Made by a program: the position numbers and the translations under genes. This document shows, piece after piece, positions 8,724 through 16,285 of a stretch of 21,296 bases of DNA. Source of the DNA: DATATB01 sp036268995 (GTDB lineage: Bacteria > Planctomycetota > Planctomycetia > Pirellulales > PNKZ01); NCBI GenBank assembly GCA_036268995.1, contig DATATB010000085.1:1-21296 (forward strand), in the 5' to 3' direction. Position 1 is the first letter of the stretch. The number at the start of each line of letters is the position of its first letter. The notes under the pieces were generated by a model. It saw only the letters and a program-made list of their open reading frames with translations. It ran no database searches and was not told the origin of the DNA.

Positions 8724-9041
8724 ATGAGTACGGTCACCCTTTCATACAAGCACGCGTTTGTCGACAGCCGGCCGCCCGTGGTGATCGCCGCGCGGCCGAC
8801 CGAAGCCCAGCTTCGCCTGTGGCTCGTGGATCACCTGGCGCGGCTGGTGAGCGTCCATCCGGCCGATATCGAAACGAATGAATCGTTTGCCAGCTATGGG
8901 CTGGGCTCGATGTCGGCCATGCGCCTGGCGGGTGACCTGGAAGCCTGGCTCCAGTGCGGAATCCCCGGCACGCTGGTCTGGGACTATCCGACGATCGAGG
9001 ACGTGGTGCGGTTCGTCGCCTCGCGGCCCAAGCCGCGCTAA
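8724..9041 (+). CDS. acyl carrier protein paired with the FAAL
   Basis: This is a 105-residue protein with a single phosphopantetheine-binding domain. The helical core is QLRLWLVDHLARLVSV, and the attachment site is YGLGSMSAMRLAGDLEAWL, with Ser62 as the expected modified residue. The usual sequence there is GLDS, while here it is GLGS, with Gly61 in place of the conserved Asp. FWDYPT-like WDYPTIEDVVRF marks helix 3. It would receive the acyl-adenylate from the FAAL immediately upstream. The ATG at 8724 lies ten bases after GGAG (8710-8713). An in-frame TTG at 8715 is too close to that site. A 22-residue N-terminal extension precedes the fold and resembles that of other stand-alone carrier proteins beside FAALs. 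Confidence 0.88.
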   Translation: MSTVTLSYKHAFVDSRPPVVIAARPTEAQLRLWLVDHLARLVSVHPADIETNESFASYGLGSMSAMRLAGDLEAWLQCGIPGTLVWDYPTIEDVVRFVASRPKPR

Positions 9042-9200
9042 TCAAGTCCGTAGCGACCGCACCTAAATCCCCGTTGAGGGTGTTCCACCTATTCATCCGC
9101 CGGCAGATCCATGCCTGGCTGCTCTAACTGATGGGAGGTTTCCAGAGCTTGATCGGCTGTAACAGGCTCTGCCGAGCTACGCTTTAGAAGGAGGACACAG

Positions 9201-9372
9201 TTGAATCCTCCAACAGAACGAAGGGAGCCGAGCCATGGGACTCCGATACATTCTGGCAACCGTCGTGGAACAAAATCAGCGAGTGGCGAGCGAAAAAAAT
9301 CGGCCGCATGAGCAGAACTCGCGGACCGCCGTCCGGGTGCTTTCCTCCGCCCGTCCGTCGACGGGCGGCTAG
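9201..9372 (+). other. two overlapping short frames with strong ribosome sites, uncertain
   Basis: A TTG at 9201 follows AAGGAGG (9188-9194) by six bases and opens a 36-residue frame to 9311. An ATG at 9235 follows AAGGGAG (9221-9227) by seven bases and opens a 45-residue frame to the TAG at 9370-9372. A third frame, 9188-9406, is open for 72 codons and reads protein-like (DSDTFWQPSWNKISEWRAKK) but lacks a start. A nine-base perfect hairpin (9347-9355 with 9360-9368) covers the end. These may be remnants of a degraded gene or real tiny genes. Bases 9042-9200 hold nothing recognised. Confidence 0.25.
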
Positions 9373-9418
9373 TGCGACTGCTTGTGCTGGGTGGGGGCGG
9401 CAGTAGAAAATAGCCCCC

Positions 9419-9490
9419 ATGGAAACCATTCTGGTCACCGGCGGCGCGGGCTTTATTGGCAGCACTTTCGCCCGCCAATGGATCGCTCAA
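9419..9490 (+). pseudogene. truncated N-terminus of NAD-dependent sugar epimerase/dehydratase
   Basis: An ATG at 9419 begins METILVTGGAGFIGSTFARQ and continues to WIAQ. This is the standard opening of extended short-chain dehydrogenases such as dTDP-glucose 4,6-dehydratase, with the NAD-binding glycine pattern GGAGFIG. After about residue 24 the frame loses all resemblance and runs antisense into the end of the minus-strand secreted gene, whose stop is at 9506-9508. Everything beyond the first strand and helix is gone, so it cannot be functional. It marks the edge of a deletion or rearrangement. The frame stays open to 9751, but only because of the opposite-strand gene. Confidence 0.72.
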
Positions 9491-9505
9491 GACATTAGTT
9501 CCTGG

Positions 9506-11134
9506 TCAATGACCGGGGGCTGTGATGTACATCGCATAGAATCGCGGGTTCGTATTCCCTTCGGGCCACTGGATGCGAATGCGAAACTTTGTGCCGGCCG
9601 GCAATCCATGTTCGCCCAGGTCCACCGGCACACGCACGCCGCTGGTTTTCACCGTGGCGGTTGCCGTACCGGCCAGCGGGTGCTCGGCGTTGTCGACCAG
9701 CGTGACTTGCAGGGGTGCCTCGGCCGACGCGCCTTCGATGTTTACGAGTAGCTTGCCGCCATGTTCCAGCGTGATGCTCTTCGTCAGCACGCTGGCGAGC
9801 GTGTCGGTGTGCTGAAAGCCGGGCTTCGTGGGAAGCTCCAGCAGTTGCTTGCTCAAGTAGCCGAAGCCATCGCGGCGCATCGTCAGCAGGCCGACTTGCG
9901 GCGGCTTGGTATTGAGCGGGCCGGGCGCCGGAGGCGTGGGAAACGGATTGGTCGTGTGCCAGTTGCTGTACCAGATGTACGTTTCCTTGTCCGTATTGTA
10001 ATAGGCCTGTCCTTGTAGCAGTCCCAGGTCGTCCCACTCGTCCGCGCTGCCGGGAGAGACCATCGCGAAATTCTGCACCGGCTCGCGATAGTGGATGGCG
10101 TCGTTGCTGATGACCAACCCCAGGTCGATCTCCAGGCCGTGGACGAACGTGATCTTCTTCAAGGCCTTGTCGGAGGTAATCTTGTCGCCATGCCAGCGGC
10201 CGTACAAGCCAACTAGCACATTGCCACGGTTCCACACACCCACGCCCATGTGCAGTTCCTGGCCGAAGCTTTCCGGCTTGGGCTCGTAGTTGCTGCGAAA
10301 GAAGCTGAGTGCGCGGCCGCCGGACCAATGCTTGAAGTCCGGCGAGAAGAAGCAGGTCATCGCGCGGCCGGCATCTTCGCCGGCCGGCAGGTGTCCGCCG
10401 GCGCGTCCCAGGTTCTGCCCGGTCACGTAGTACAGGCCGTGGAATTTTACCAGCGACGTGTTTTCGAAATGGCCCTTGGTGAACTCATCAATGCCGGTCA
10501 GCTTCCAGTGCAGGCCGTCGGCGCTGGTGGCCGTGACCGCCGTGCTGTGCCGCAGCTTGGGCAGGTAGGCGATGTAGACCATTTTGTACCGCCGGGCCGG
10601 ATCGGAGTCCGCGTCGTCGCGAATCACGCTGACGTAATCGTTGGCCACGGCATACGGACTGTCCTTCGGCTCGATCGAAACCAGGTTGTTGTCCTGGTTG
10701 CCGCAGAACTCGACCAGGCCCAGCTTGGGCTTGTCCCAGTGAATGCCGTCGACGCTTTCGGCATAGGCCACCGGGCGGTGCGGCGGGGCCGTGTCCTTGG
10801 GATAGCGCGGATCGGACTGCGGCCAGGCGATGTACCACATCCGAAACTTGTCGCCTTCCCGGATCACCGTGCCATACAGGATGCAGCCATTGGCGTCGAC
10901 ACTGCCCGGCGGACCGGATCGCATCACGGGATTGCCGGCATACTTTTTTGGCCGCTCGAGCGTGAGCTTGAGATTATCGCGCCACGGAATCGACTCGTCG
11001 TCAAAGCTGAAGTACACGGCTTCGCGATCGGCGGCAGCGGCCTCGTTGGCCTGTGGCAACACGGCTCCGACGAGCACGGCAAGGACGAGCAGAATTCGCC
11101 AGCAAGGTTGCAACAAGCAGGGGCGGGCGGGCAT
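9506..11134 (-). CDS. secreted beta-propeller protein, glycoside hydrolase 32/43-like
   Basis: This 542-residue exported protein starts at the ATG at 11134 (GGAG seven bases upstream on the minus strand). A signal peptide covers about residues 1-34 (hydrophobic ILLVLAVLVGAVLP, then Ala-rich cleavage region). The body has repeated blade-like segments: FRMWYIAWP, VAYAESVDGIHWDKPKLGLVEF, RRYKMVYIAYLP, TATSADGLHWKLTG, LYYVTGQNLG, FSPDFKHWSG and TYIWYSNWH. The pattern 'YAxSxDGxxW' with 'F(R/K)MWY' is that of five-bladed glycosidase folds of the invertase/arabinanase superfamily. A C-terminal beta-sandwich follows (about 450-540). Catalytic residues are not certain, so the substrate cannot be named. 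It is divergent from the DUF1501 gene. Longer upstream frames lack a signal-peptide-compatible start. Confidence 0.82.
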   Translation of the reverse strand: MPARPCLLQPCWRILLVLAVLVGAVLPQANEAAAADREAVYFSFDDESIPWRDNLKLTLERPKKYAGNPVMRSGPPGSVDANGCILYGTVIREGDKFRMWYIAWPQSDPRYPKDTAPPHRPVAYAESVDGIHWDKPKLGLVEFCGNQDNNLVSIEPKDSPYAVANDYVSVIRDDADSDPARRYKMVYIAYLPKLRHSTAVTATSADGLHWKLTGIDEFTKGHFENTSLVKFHGLYYVTGQNLGRAGGHLPAGEDAGRAMTCFFSPDFKHWSGGRALSFFRSNYEPKPESFGQELHMGVGVWNRGNVLVGLYGRWHGDKITSDKALKKITFVHGLEIDLGLVISNDAIHYREPVQNFAMVSPGSADEWDDLGLLQGQAYYNTDKETYIWYSNWHTTNPFPTPPAPGPLNTKPPQVGLLTMRRDGFGYLSKQLLELPTKPGFQHTDTLASVLTKSITLEHGGKLLVNIEGASAEAPLQVTLVDNAEHPLAGTATATVKTSGVRVPVDLGEHGLPAGTKFRIRIQWPEGNTNPRFYAMYITAPGH

Positions 11135-11534
11135 GGCAGGACTCCAGCAATCCAGGTGGGAGCGTTTCTTCGGTGGGCGGGACAGCAGTCGGCGGCGGAA
11201 GCATTCATGGTCCGAATCCATGCGAAACCGGCTCCGCCAATAGCCGCCGCACACAGACTAATACGAACAATGCCATACCTATCGCCAGCGCCCGCCCGTG
11301 TCAAGCTTTACGTGTTGACGTTTCCGAAGAAAATAGGCTCCGTCCGCATCTCCGGAGCCTGCCGCCGCGTTTTTATCGCTCGCCAGAAACGATCGCAATT
11401 TGTACATACCAATCAAATTCATTTGCCGATTTTAAGTCGAAATGGCGGCCTCCTTCGCACTCTTGAGAGACACCGCGCGGCCGGTGTACATTCAGAGGAC
11501 CTGCCTTGTGCGGCTCACGGAGACCCCGCCGGCG
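11135..11534. other. divergent intergenic region
   Basis: These 400 bases separate the minus-strand secreted propeller gene from the plus-strand DUF1501 gene and should hold both promoters. A hairpin is visible (11335-11342 with 11353-11360, core GGCTCCG and CGGAGCC, ten-base loop), followed on the plus strand by TTTTT at 11369-11373. A TTGACG is at 11315-11320 but has no good -10 partner. Bases 11390-11440 are notably AT-richer than the flanks, which would suit a promoter. No coding frame is convincing. Confidence 0.4.
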
Positions 11535-12977
11535 ATGCTCCGCTTCTTTTCAAACCATGCTAGTCCGCGCTCGCCGCTGGGCCGGCGCGAGTGGCTCCGC
11601 ATTGGCGGGCTGGCGGCCTTGGGCGGCGTGCTCCCTGCGGGTCGGCCGGCCTGGAGTGCGCAGCCGGACTCGATCGCGCGGCGGCTGCCGGGCTTCGGCC
11701 GGGCTCGCTCGGTGATCATCGTCTATGCCAGCGGCGGCCAGAGCCAACTCGATACTTGGGATCCCAAGCCGGAAGCGCCCGATGGCATTCGCGGCGAGTT
11801 CCGCGCGATTTCCACGGCCGTGCCCGGCATTCACGTGGGCGAGCACATGCCGCGGTTGGCGGCGCTGGCGGATCGTTACACGATCATCCGCAGCATGTCG
11901 CACGACGATCTGGATCACGGCTCGGCGACGTATTTGACGCTCACCGGCCGCTTTCATCCCAAGAAGTCGTCGAACCCGCACCCGAAGCCGACCGACGAGC
12001 CAACGCTGGGCGCCGTGCTCAAACGCGTGCGGCCGGGCGGCCGGTTTCCCTATGAGGCCGTGCATCTGAATGGTCCGGCGCTAGTGCCCGAGCTGCCTGC
12101 ACCGGGCCAGGATGGCGGCTTCCTGGGCCGCGAGTACGACCCGCTCGTGCTGGGCGACGTCAGCTCGCAGCCCATTGCCATTCCTTGTCTCGATCCGCTG
12201 CCTGAACTGGGTGCCTCACGCCTGGAATCCCGGGCCAGCCTGCGGCAGCAATTGGACCGGGCCTGCGCTGGGATCGAGCGCGATGCGTCGCTGGCGGATA
12301 TGAACGGCCTGTACCGACAGGCCTTCGACTTGCTCTCCAAACCGCAAACGCGGCAGGCCTTTGACCTGGCCACCGAAGATCCGAAGTTGCGCGATCGCTA
12401 CGGCCGCCATCGCCCGGGCCAGGCCTGTTTGCTCGCCCGCCGGCTGGTCGAGGCGGGCGTGCCGCTGGTGAACGTGATCTGGAGCCAATCCAACCGTGGG
12501 CAGGACAAGGAGCCGGATTCGACCGACGTTTACGGTTGGGACACGCACAACGACATTTTCTATGCGCTCAAGGAGCACTTGCTGCCCCGCTTCGATGCTG
12601 GCTTTTCGGCCTTGCTGACCGATCTCGACGAGCGTGGCCTGCTCGATACGACGCTCGTGCTATGCATGGGCGAGTTCGGCCGCGCGCCACGCATCGCGCT
12701 GGAAGCGAATTTTGCCGGTCGCACGCCCGGCCGCAAGCACTGGGCCAGCGTGTATTCCATCGTAGCGGCCGGGGCGGGCATCGGCCGCGGCGCCGTGTAC
12801 GGAGCCTCCGACCGCATCGCCGCGCATCCGCAGTCACAGCCGGTTAGCCCCGGCGACGTGGCCGCCACCATTTTTCATGCCTTGGGCATCGACCCGGCCG
12901 GCCATTACCAGGACCGCCAAGGCCGCCCCTTCGCCATCGCCGCCGGCAAGCCGATCACGGGCCTGTGGTCGAGCTAG
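11535..12977 (+). CDS. DUF1501 protein with Tat-type leader
   Basis: This 480-residue DUF1501 protein has an alkaline-phosphatase-like (sulfatase-like) fold typical of planctomycetes. A twin-arginine leader is visible near residue 19 (RREWLRIGGLAALGG), suggesting export in folded form. Typical segments follow: VIIVYASGGQSQLDTWDPKP, GEFRAI, HMPRLAALADRYTIIRSMSH, DLDHGSATY, VPLVNVIW, GWDTHNDIF and LVLCMGEFGR. The C-terminus holds GRKHWASVYSIVAAGAGI and a DPAGHYQDRQGRPF segment. The ATG at 11535 gives a normal leader. A GTG at 11508, eight bases after GAGGA, is an alternative start with nine more residues. The YhcH-like gene follows after 46 bases. The substrate of DUF1501 proteins is not established. 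Confidence 0.9.
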   Translation: MLRFFSNHASPRSPLGRREWLRIGGLAALGGVLPAGRPAWSAQPDSIARRLPGFGRARSVIIVYASGGQSQLDTWDPKPEAPDGIRGEFRAISTAVPGIHVGEHMPRLAALADRYTIIRSMSHDDLDHGSATYLTLTGRFHPKKSSNPHPKPTDEPTLGAVLKRVRPGGRFPYEAVHLNGPALVPELPAPGQDGGFLGREYDPLVLGDVSSQPIAIPCLDPLPELGASRLESRASLRQQLDRACAGIERDASLADMNGLYRQAFDLLSKPQTRQAFDLATEDPKLRDRYGRHRPGQACLLARRLVEAGVPLVNVIWSQSNRGQDKEPDSTDVYGWDTHNDIFYALKEHLLPRFDAGFSALLTDLDERGLLDTTLVLCMGEFGRAPRIALEANFAGRTPGRKHWASVYSIVAAGAGIGRGAVYGASDRIAAHPQSQPVSPGDVAATIFHALGIDPAGHYQDRQGRPFAIAAGKPITGLWSS

Positions 12978-12983
12978 CTTCCG

Positions 12984-13003
12984 GCATTCATCATTCAGCA
13001 TTC
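12984..13003 (+). repeat. GCATTCATCATTCAGCATTC simple repeat
   Basis: Between the DUF1501 and YhcH-like genes lies a short run of CATTCA-like units (GCATTCATCATTCAGCATTC), continuing as a degenerate TCATCATT at 13009-13016. From memory the same phrase is scattered in intergenic DNA of many bacteria, so this looks like a dispersed simple repeat. It leaves no purine-rich ribosome site for the next gene. Confidence 0.5.
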
Positions 13004-13023
13004 CTACTTCATCATTTCCTCCC

Positions 13024-13482
13024 ATGATTCTCGATCAGCTAACCAGTGCCCCGCGCTATAGCGGCCTGCATCCCGGCTTCGCTTTGGCGTTCGATTTCAT
13101 CAGTCGAAATGATCTGGCCAAGTTGTCGCCGGGGCGGCATGCGATCGAGGGCGACCTGCTGTATGTCGGCATCAGCGATGAGCAGGGGCGCGGGCAGGCC
13201 GCGGCCAGGCTGGAAGCCCATCGCCGTTATATCGACATTCAATGTGCCATCGGCGGCGACGACGAAATCGGCTGGCGGCCGCTGGCGAATTGTGGGCGGG
13301 TGGCGGATGAATATGTGCCTGAGCGCGACATTATTTTCTTCCAAGAGCGGCCGGAATCTTGGTTTACGCTGCGGCCGGGCGCCTTTACGATCCTGTTTCC
13401 CGACGACGCTCACGCGCCGTTGGCGGGCACGGGCGCAATTCGCAAAGCCGTTTTCAAGGTGGCGCTAGCATGGCATCGGTAG
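13024..13482 (+). CDS. YhcH/YjgK/YiaL (NanQ) family protein
   Basis: This 152-residue protein belongs to a cupin-like sugar-processing family. The E. coli member NanQ (YhcH) is a sialic acid anomerase, and other members accompany sugar-acid uptake. Visible family features are EAHRRYIDIQCAIGGDDEIG (about 67-86), the shorter motif YVPERDIIFF, and the C-terminal TILFPDDAHAPL with KAVFKVAL. The ATG at 13024 lacks a clear ribosome site, since the upstream bases are pyrimidine-rich. The stop at 13480-13482 overlaps the start of the MFS gene (13470), so the two are probably translated together. The substrate may be the sugar acid carried by the neighbour, but this is inference. Confidence 0.85.
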   Translation: MILDQLTSAPRYSGLHPGFALAFDFISRNDLAKLSPGRHAIEGDLLYVGISDEQGRGQAAARLEAHRRYIDIQCAIGGDDEIGWRPLANCGRVADEYVPERDIIFFQERPESWFTLRPGAFTILFPDDAHAPLAGTGAIRKAVFKVALAWHR

Positions 13483-14834
13483 TCCAACAAGATGCGGGGC
13501 GCCCCGAGCCGCCGATACCATCTGCGACGACGCCCCGGCGCGCCACCAACGTTCGCTACGCCGTGTTGGCCGTCACGACTCTGGCCTCGATTCTTTTGTA
13601 CCTCGATCGCAGTTGCCTGTCGGAGATCGCCAAGAGCGCTGATTTTCAACGCGACGTGGGCCTCGACAAGCGGGCAATCGGCTGGATCATGGCCGCCTTT
13701 TTCTTCGCTTATGCGCTGGCCCAAGTGCCGGCCGGCTCGCTCAGCGACCGCTTCGGCGCACGGGGGATGATGGCTTTTTATATTGCCTTGTGGTCGCTGT
13801 TTACCGGCCTGGGCGGCGTCGCGGTCGGCTTTGTCAGCCTGCTGGTCACGCGACTGGCGATGGGGGTGGCGCAGGCCGGCGCGTATCCCACCAGTGGCGG
13901 CTTGCTCGGCCGCTGGATTCCGTTTGCCGAGCGCGGCAAAGCCAACAGCATTGTCGCGCTGGGCGGCCGCATCGGCTTTGCCCTGACGCCGCTGCTGACG
14001 GCGTATCTGATGGCCTTCGTCCAGTGGCACGCCACGCTTCTCATCTATGGCCTGGCCGGCGTGCTGGTGGCCGCGCTGTTCTGGTGGATCTTTCGCGAAC
14101 GGCCCGAGTTGCATCCGCGCGTGAATCTCGCCGAGCGCGAGCTGATCGAGTCGGGCCAGCCGCCAGGCGTGCCGCTGCCCCACGGTCGTGCGCGCCGCGC
14201 GCCGGTGCATGCCATGCTTTGCGACCGCTCGCTGTGGTGCCTCTCGATTACCATGTTTTGCACCAACGTCGGTTGGGCCTTCCTGATCACCTGGCTGCCG
14301 ACGTACATGAAGGATGTCAAGCACCTGGAGGACTCGGTCGGAGCGTGGATGGCTACGCTCTCGCTGCTGGGTGGAATTATCGGCATGGTGCTGGGCGGTT
14401 ATCTGGCCGACTTTGCAGTGCGCGTGTTGCCACTGCGCTGGGCTCGCAGCGTGCCGATTACCGCTTCGCGCTTCCTGGGCGTGATCGCCTACATTGTCGC
14501 GATACAATTCGACTCGGTTTGGGTCGCGACGGCTGCCTTCGCTGTCGTGGCTTTCAGCACGGATCTGGGCACGGCCGCCACCTGGTCGTATGCCCAGGAC
14601 GTGGGCGGCCGGCACGTCGGCTCGGTGCTGGGCTGGGCCAACATGTGGGGCAACATCGGTGCGGCCGCGATTGCCGTGCTCATGCCGCTGCTGATCGCCG
14701 AAGGCGACCGCGAACCCAACTGGGACGCCGCCTTTATTCTTTGCGCCGTCGGCTTCCTGGTCGCGGCCTTGGCCAGCCTCGGCATCGACGCCTCAAGACC
14801 CATCCAGTGCGAAGGGGAGCCGGCCAGCGCGTAG
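13470..14834 (+). CDS. MFS transporter, anion:cation symporter-like
   Basis: This 454-residue, roughly 12-helix inner-membrane carrier is probably proton- or sodium-coupled uptake of an organic anion such as a sugar acid. The MFS loop motif is GSLSDRFGARGM (89-100), and the second motif is RLAMGVAQAGAYPTSGGL (128-145) with WIPFAERGKANS (149-160), close to the ACS family (hexuronate, glucarate, phthalate carriers). The second half begins near 250 with a repeat of the pattern (TWLPTYMKDVKHLED). The ATG at 13470 lies six bases after AAGGTGG (13457-13463) and inside the preceding YhcH-like gene, giving a 13-base overlap. An inverted repeat after the stop (14865-14948) probably ends the transcript. 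Confidence 0.87.
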   Translation: MASVVQQDAGRPEPPIPSATTPRRATNVRYAVLAVTTLASILLYLDRSCLSEIAKSADFQRDVGLDKRAIGWIMAAFFFAYALAQVPAGSLSDRFGARGMMAFYIALWSLFTGLGGVAVGFVSLLVTRLAMGVAQAGAYPTSGGLLGRWIPFAERGKANSIVALGGRIGFALTPLLTAYLMAFVQWHATLLIYGLAGVLVAALFWWIFRERPELHPRVNLAERELIESGQPPGVPLPHGRARRAPVHAMLCDRSLWCLSITMFCTNVGWAFLITWLPTYMKDVKHLEDSVGAWMATLSLLGGIIGMVLGGYLADFAVRVLPLRWARSVPITASRFLGVIAYIVAIQFDSVWVATAAFAVVAFSTDLGTAATWSYAQDVGGRHVGSVLGWANMWGNIGAAAIAVLMPLLIAEGDREPNWDAAFILCAVGFLVAALASLGIDASRPIQCEGEPASA

Positions 14835-14864
14835 CACGACGTCTCAATCAGATGGCGTGTATTA

Positions 14865-14948
14865 GGGTTGCCACTGCTGGCTTGTCCAGCAGTGCGACCT
14901 TCGAGCGGTGCTCCAGGGCACTGCTGGACGAGCCAGCAGTGGCACCCC
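14865..14948. repeat. double-hairpin inverted repeat, likely bidirectional transcript end
   Basis: Bases 14865-14894 and 14919-14948 are inverted copies with 28 of 30 positions pairing around a 24-base centre. Each arm is itself a palindrome: CACTGCTGG (14872-14880) pairs with CCAGCAGTG (14886-14894), and the same words recur at 14919-14927 and 14933-14941, each with a five-base loop. The structure can therefore fold as one long stem or two hairpins. It lies between the converging MFS and DUF4190/DUF1559-like genes and lacks T-runs. It resembles dispersed planctomycete repeats I recall, so it may be a mobile intergenic element as well. Confidence 0.7.
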
Positions 14949-15012
14949 AATGAACAACAGTCCATGAAATCCGGCAGCGGTGCCCGATCCGACGATTTCC
15001 AACCGCGCCCGC

Positions 15013-15960
15013 TTAAGGATGCATTTCCGCTTCGCTAATCGGCGCTTCGTGAAAGCGGCGGCCGTCAACCGAAAACAGCTTGCGCAAGGTGTCGGGTTGG
15101 ACATCCTCGCTAATGGTCGCGACTCTTCCGTCGACGTAGCCAACCAGGATGTCGTGCACACGATGGTTGAGCCCGGCGCCAGGGTCGTCACGATGATAGT
15201 CGAGATCCTCGGGCTTGGTCCAAATCACCGCTCGATCAGGCGTCGCTTCGACCAGCATGACGGTCGTCATTCCGTCGGCTCGCAAGACGTTTTGGATCGA
15301 CGCCGTCGGATCGCGCTGTCCTGGCTTGAGCTTGCCCGGCAACATTTCTTCGAAAATCGTCCCCTCGCCGACCGGCAGCACATACTGCGTCTTGTCGCCG
15401 TCGGTTCCGCCCGGCGTTTGGAACTGCGCAGGCATTTGCGAAGCCAGGGCAAGGTTGTGGGCGCTATTCCACGGCTCATCGAGATGGAATTGCTGGTATA
15501 GGGCGTCGTGGCCGAGCTGCGGCAGGATTCGAACCCGCCAGCTCAGCAAGGGTTGACCGTCCTTACCAAGCAGATTGCCGTAATAATGGCGCTGCGTGTT
15601 TTCTGCCGATATCATCGCCGCCGCGATTTCCTTCATTTTGTGCATCGATTCCATTTCGCGCCCTTTTTCGCGCGCGGCATTCAGAACGGGCAAGGTAAGA
15701 CCCACGGCGAGCCCGGTCGCCAGCGTGCTGAGGCCGCCGATAATCAGTCCTGCGATCGCCATGCCACGTCCTTGGAGCAGGCCGTTGCTGTTGTTGATTT
15801 TCAGCAGGGCAATAATCCCCAGCACCACCGCGGGGATGCCGGTGAACAGGCAGGTTACGAGCGAAAGCAGCCCGCACACCAGGCTGGCGATCGCCAGGCC
15901 GCTGGTTCTCGAGGCCGGCTGGCCGCCCGCTGGGTTGAATCCGCGATCGACGCTCGACAT
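15013..15960 (-). CDS. DUF4190/DUF1559-like membrane protein
   Basis: The protein has 315 residues. The N-terminal part has two hydrophobic helices (GLAIASLVCGLLSLVTC at 21-37 and GRGMAIAGLIIGGLSTLA at 65-82), typical of DUF4190. The remainder resembles the DUF1559 pilin-like family: SWRVRILPQL (140-149), a PWNSAHN-type segment (163-169) and a GYVDGRV-type end close to the family's H-x-DG signature. Membership fits planctomycete proteins with a pilin-like fold anchored in the membrane. The start ATG at 15960 has GGAGG five bases upstream on the minus strand. It converges with the MFS transporter across a double-hairpin repeat. Function is unknown. Confidence 0.8.
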   Translation of the reverse strand: MSSVDRGFNPAGGQPASRTSGLAIASLVCGLLSLVTCLFTGIPAVVLGIIALLKINNSNGLLQGRGMAIAGLIIGGLSTLATGLAVGLTLPVLNAAREKGREMESMHKMKEIAAAMISAENTQRHYYGNLLGKDGQPLLSWRVRILPQLGHDALYQQFHLDEPWNSAHNLALASQMPAQFQTPGGTDGDKTQYVLPVGEGTIFEEMLPGKLKPGQRDPTASIQNVLRADGMTTVMLVEATPDRAVIWTKPEDLDYHRDDPGAGLNHRVHDILVGYVDGRVATISEDVQPDTLRKLFSVDGRRFHEAPISEAEMHP

Positions 15961-16285
15961 ACGTGCCTCCAGACGTTGGGGACGAGTCGCAAAATCGCGA
16001 TCGTACCCGACGGCCCACCGCGTTACCACGCCGCGCCAAAAAATGCCGTGCCTCCGGCGAATCACACCGAAAGCGCCATCGCCCCGTCGCAACTGACCAC
16101 GGACCACGGACCACGGAGCGCCCCTGCCTGCCAGTGGCCGGTTCCGAGCCAGGCAACGCCTGAGCTTGGCCAACATTGCGGCTTTAGGCCGTAGGAGGTA
16201 CGCTCAAGGGTGGCTGCACTTGAGGCGCCAAGTCCTCGCCCGAGTCCCTCCGTCCGGTCACCCGTTCCCGCCTCGGCCCGTCGCC
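15961..16285. other. intergenic region with a short tandem repeat
   Basis: This 325-base gap between the minus-strand DUF4190/DUF1559-like gene and the plus-strand ECF sigma gene contains three exact copies of the heptamer GACCACG at 16095-16115. No convincing gene, terminator or promoter is recognised. The repeat is like a phrase I recall as common in intergenic DNA. The divergent promoters for the two flanking genes must lie here but are not identified. Confidence 0.4.

Noticed and set aside
9419..9751. Plus-strand 110-codon frame as a full gene
   Set aside because: Only the first 24 residues resemble an epimerase; the rest is antisense to the secreted propeller gene.
10250..11563. Very long plus-strand frame (437 codons)
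   Set aside because: It is entirely opposite the secreted propeller gene and its upstream region, and its translation has no domain features.
13790..14953. Second long plus-strand frame inside the MFS gene
   Set aside because: It is an alternative frame of the transporter with no membrane pattern.
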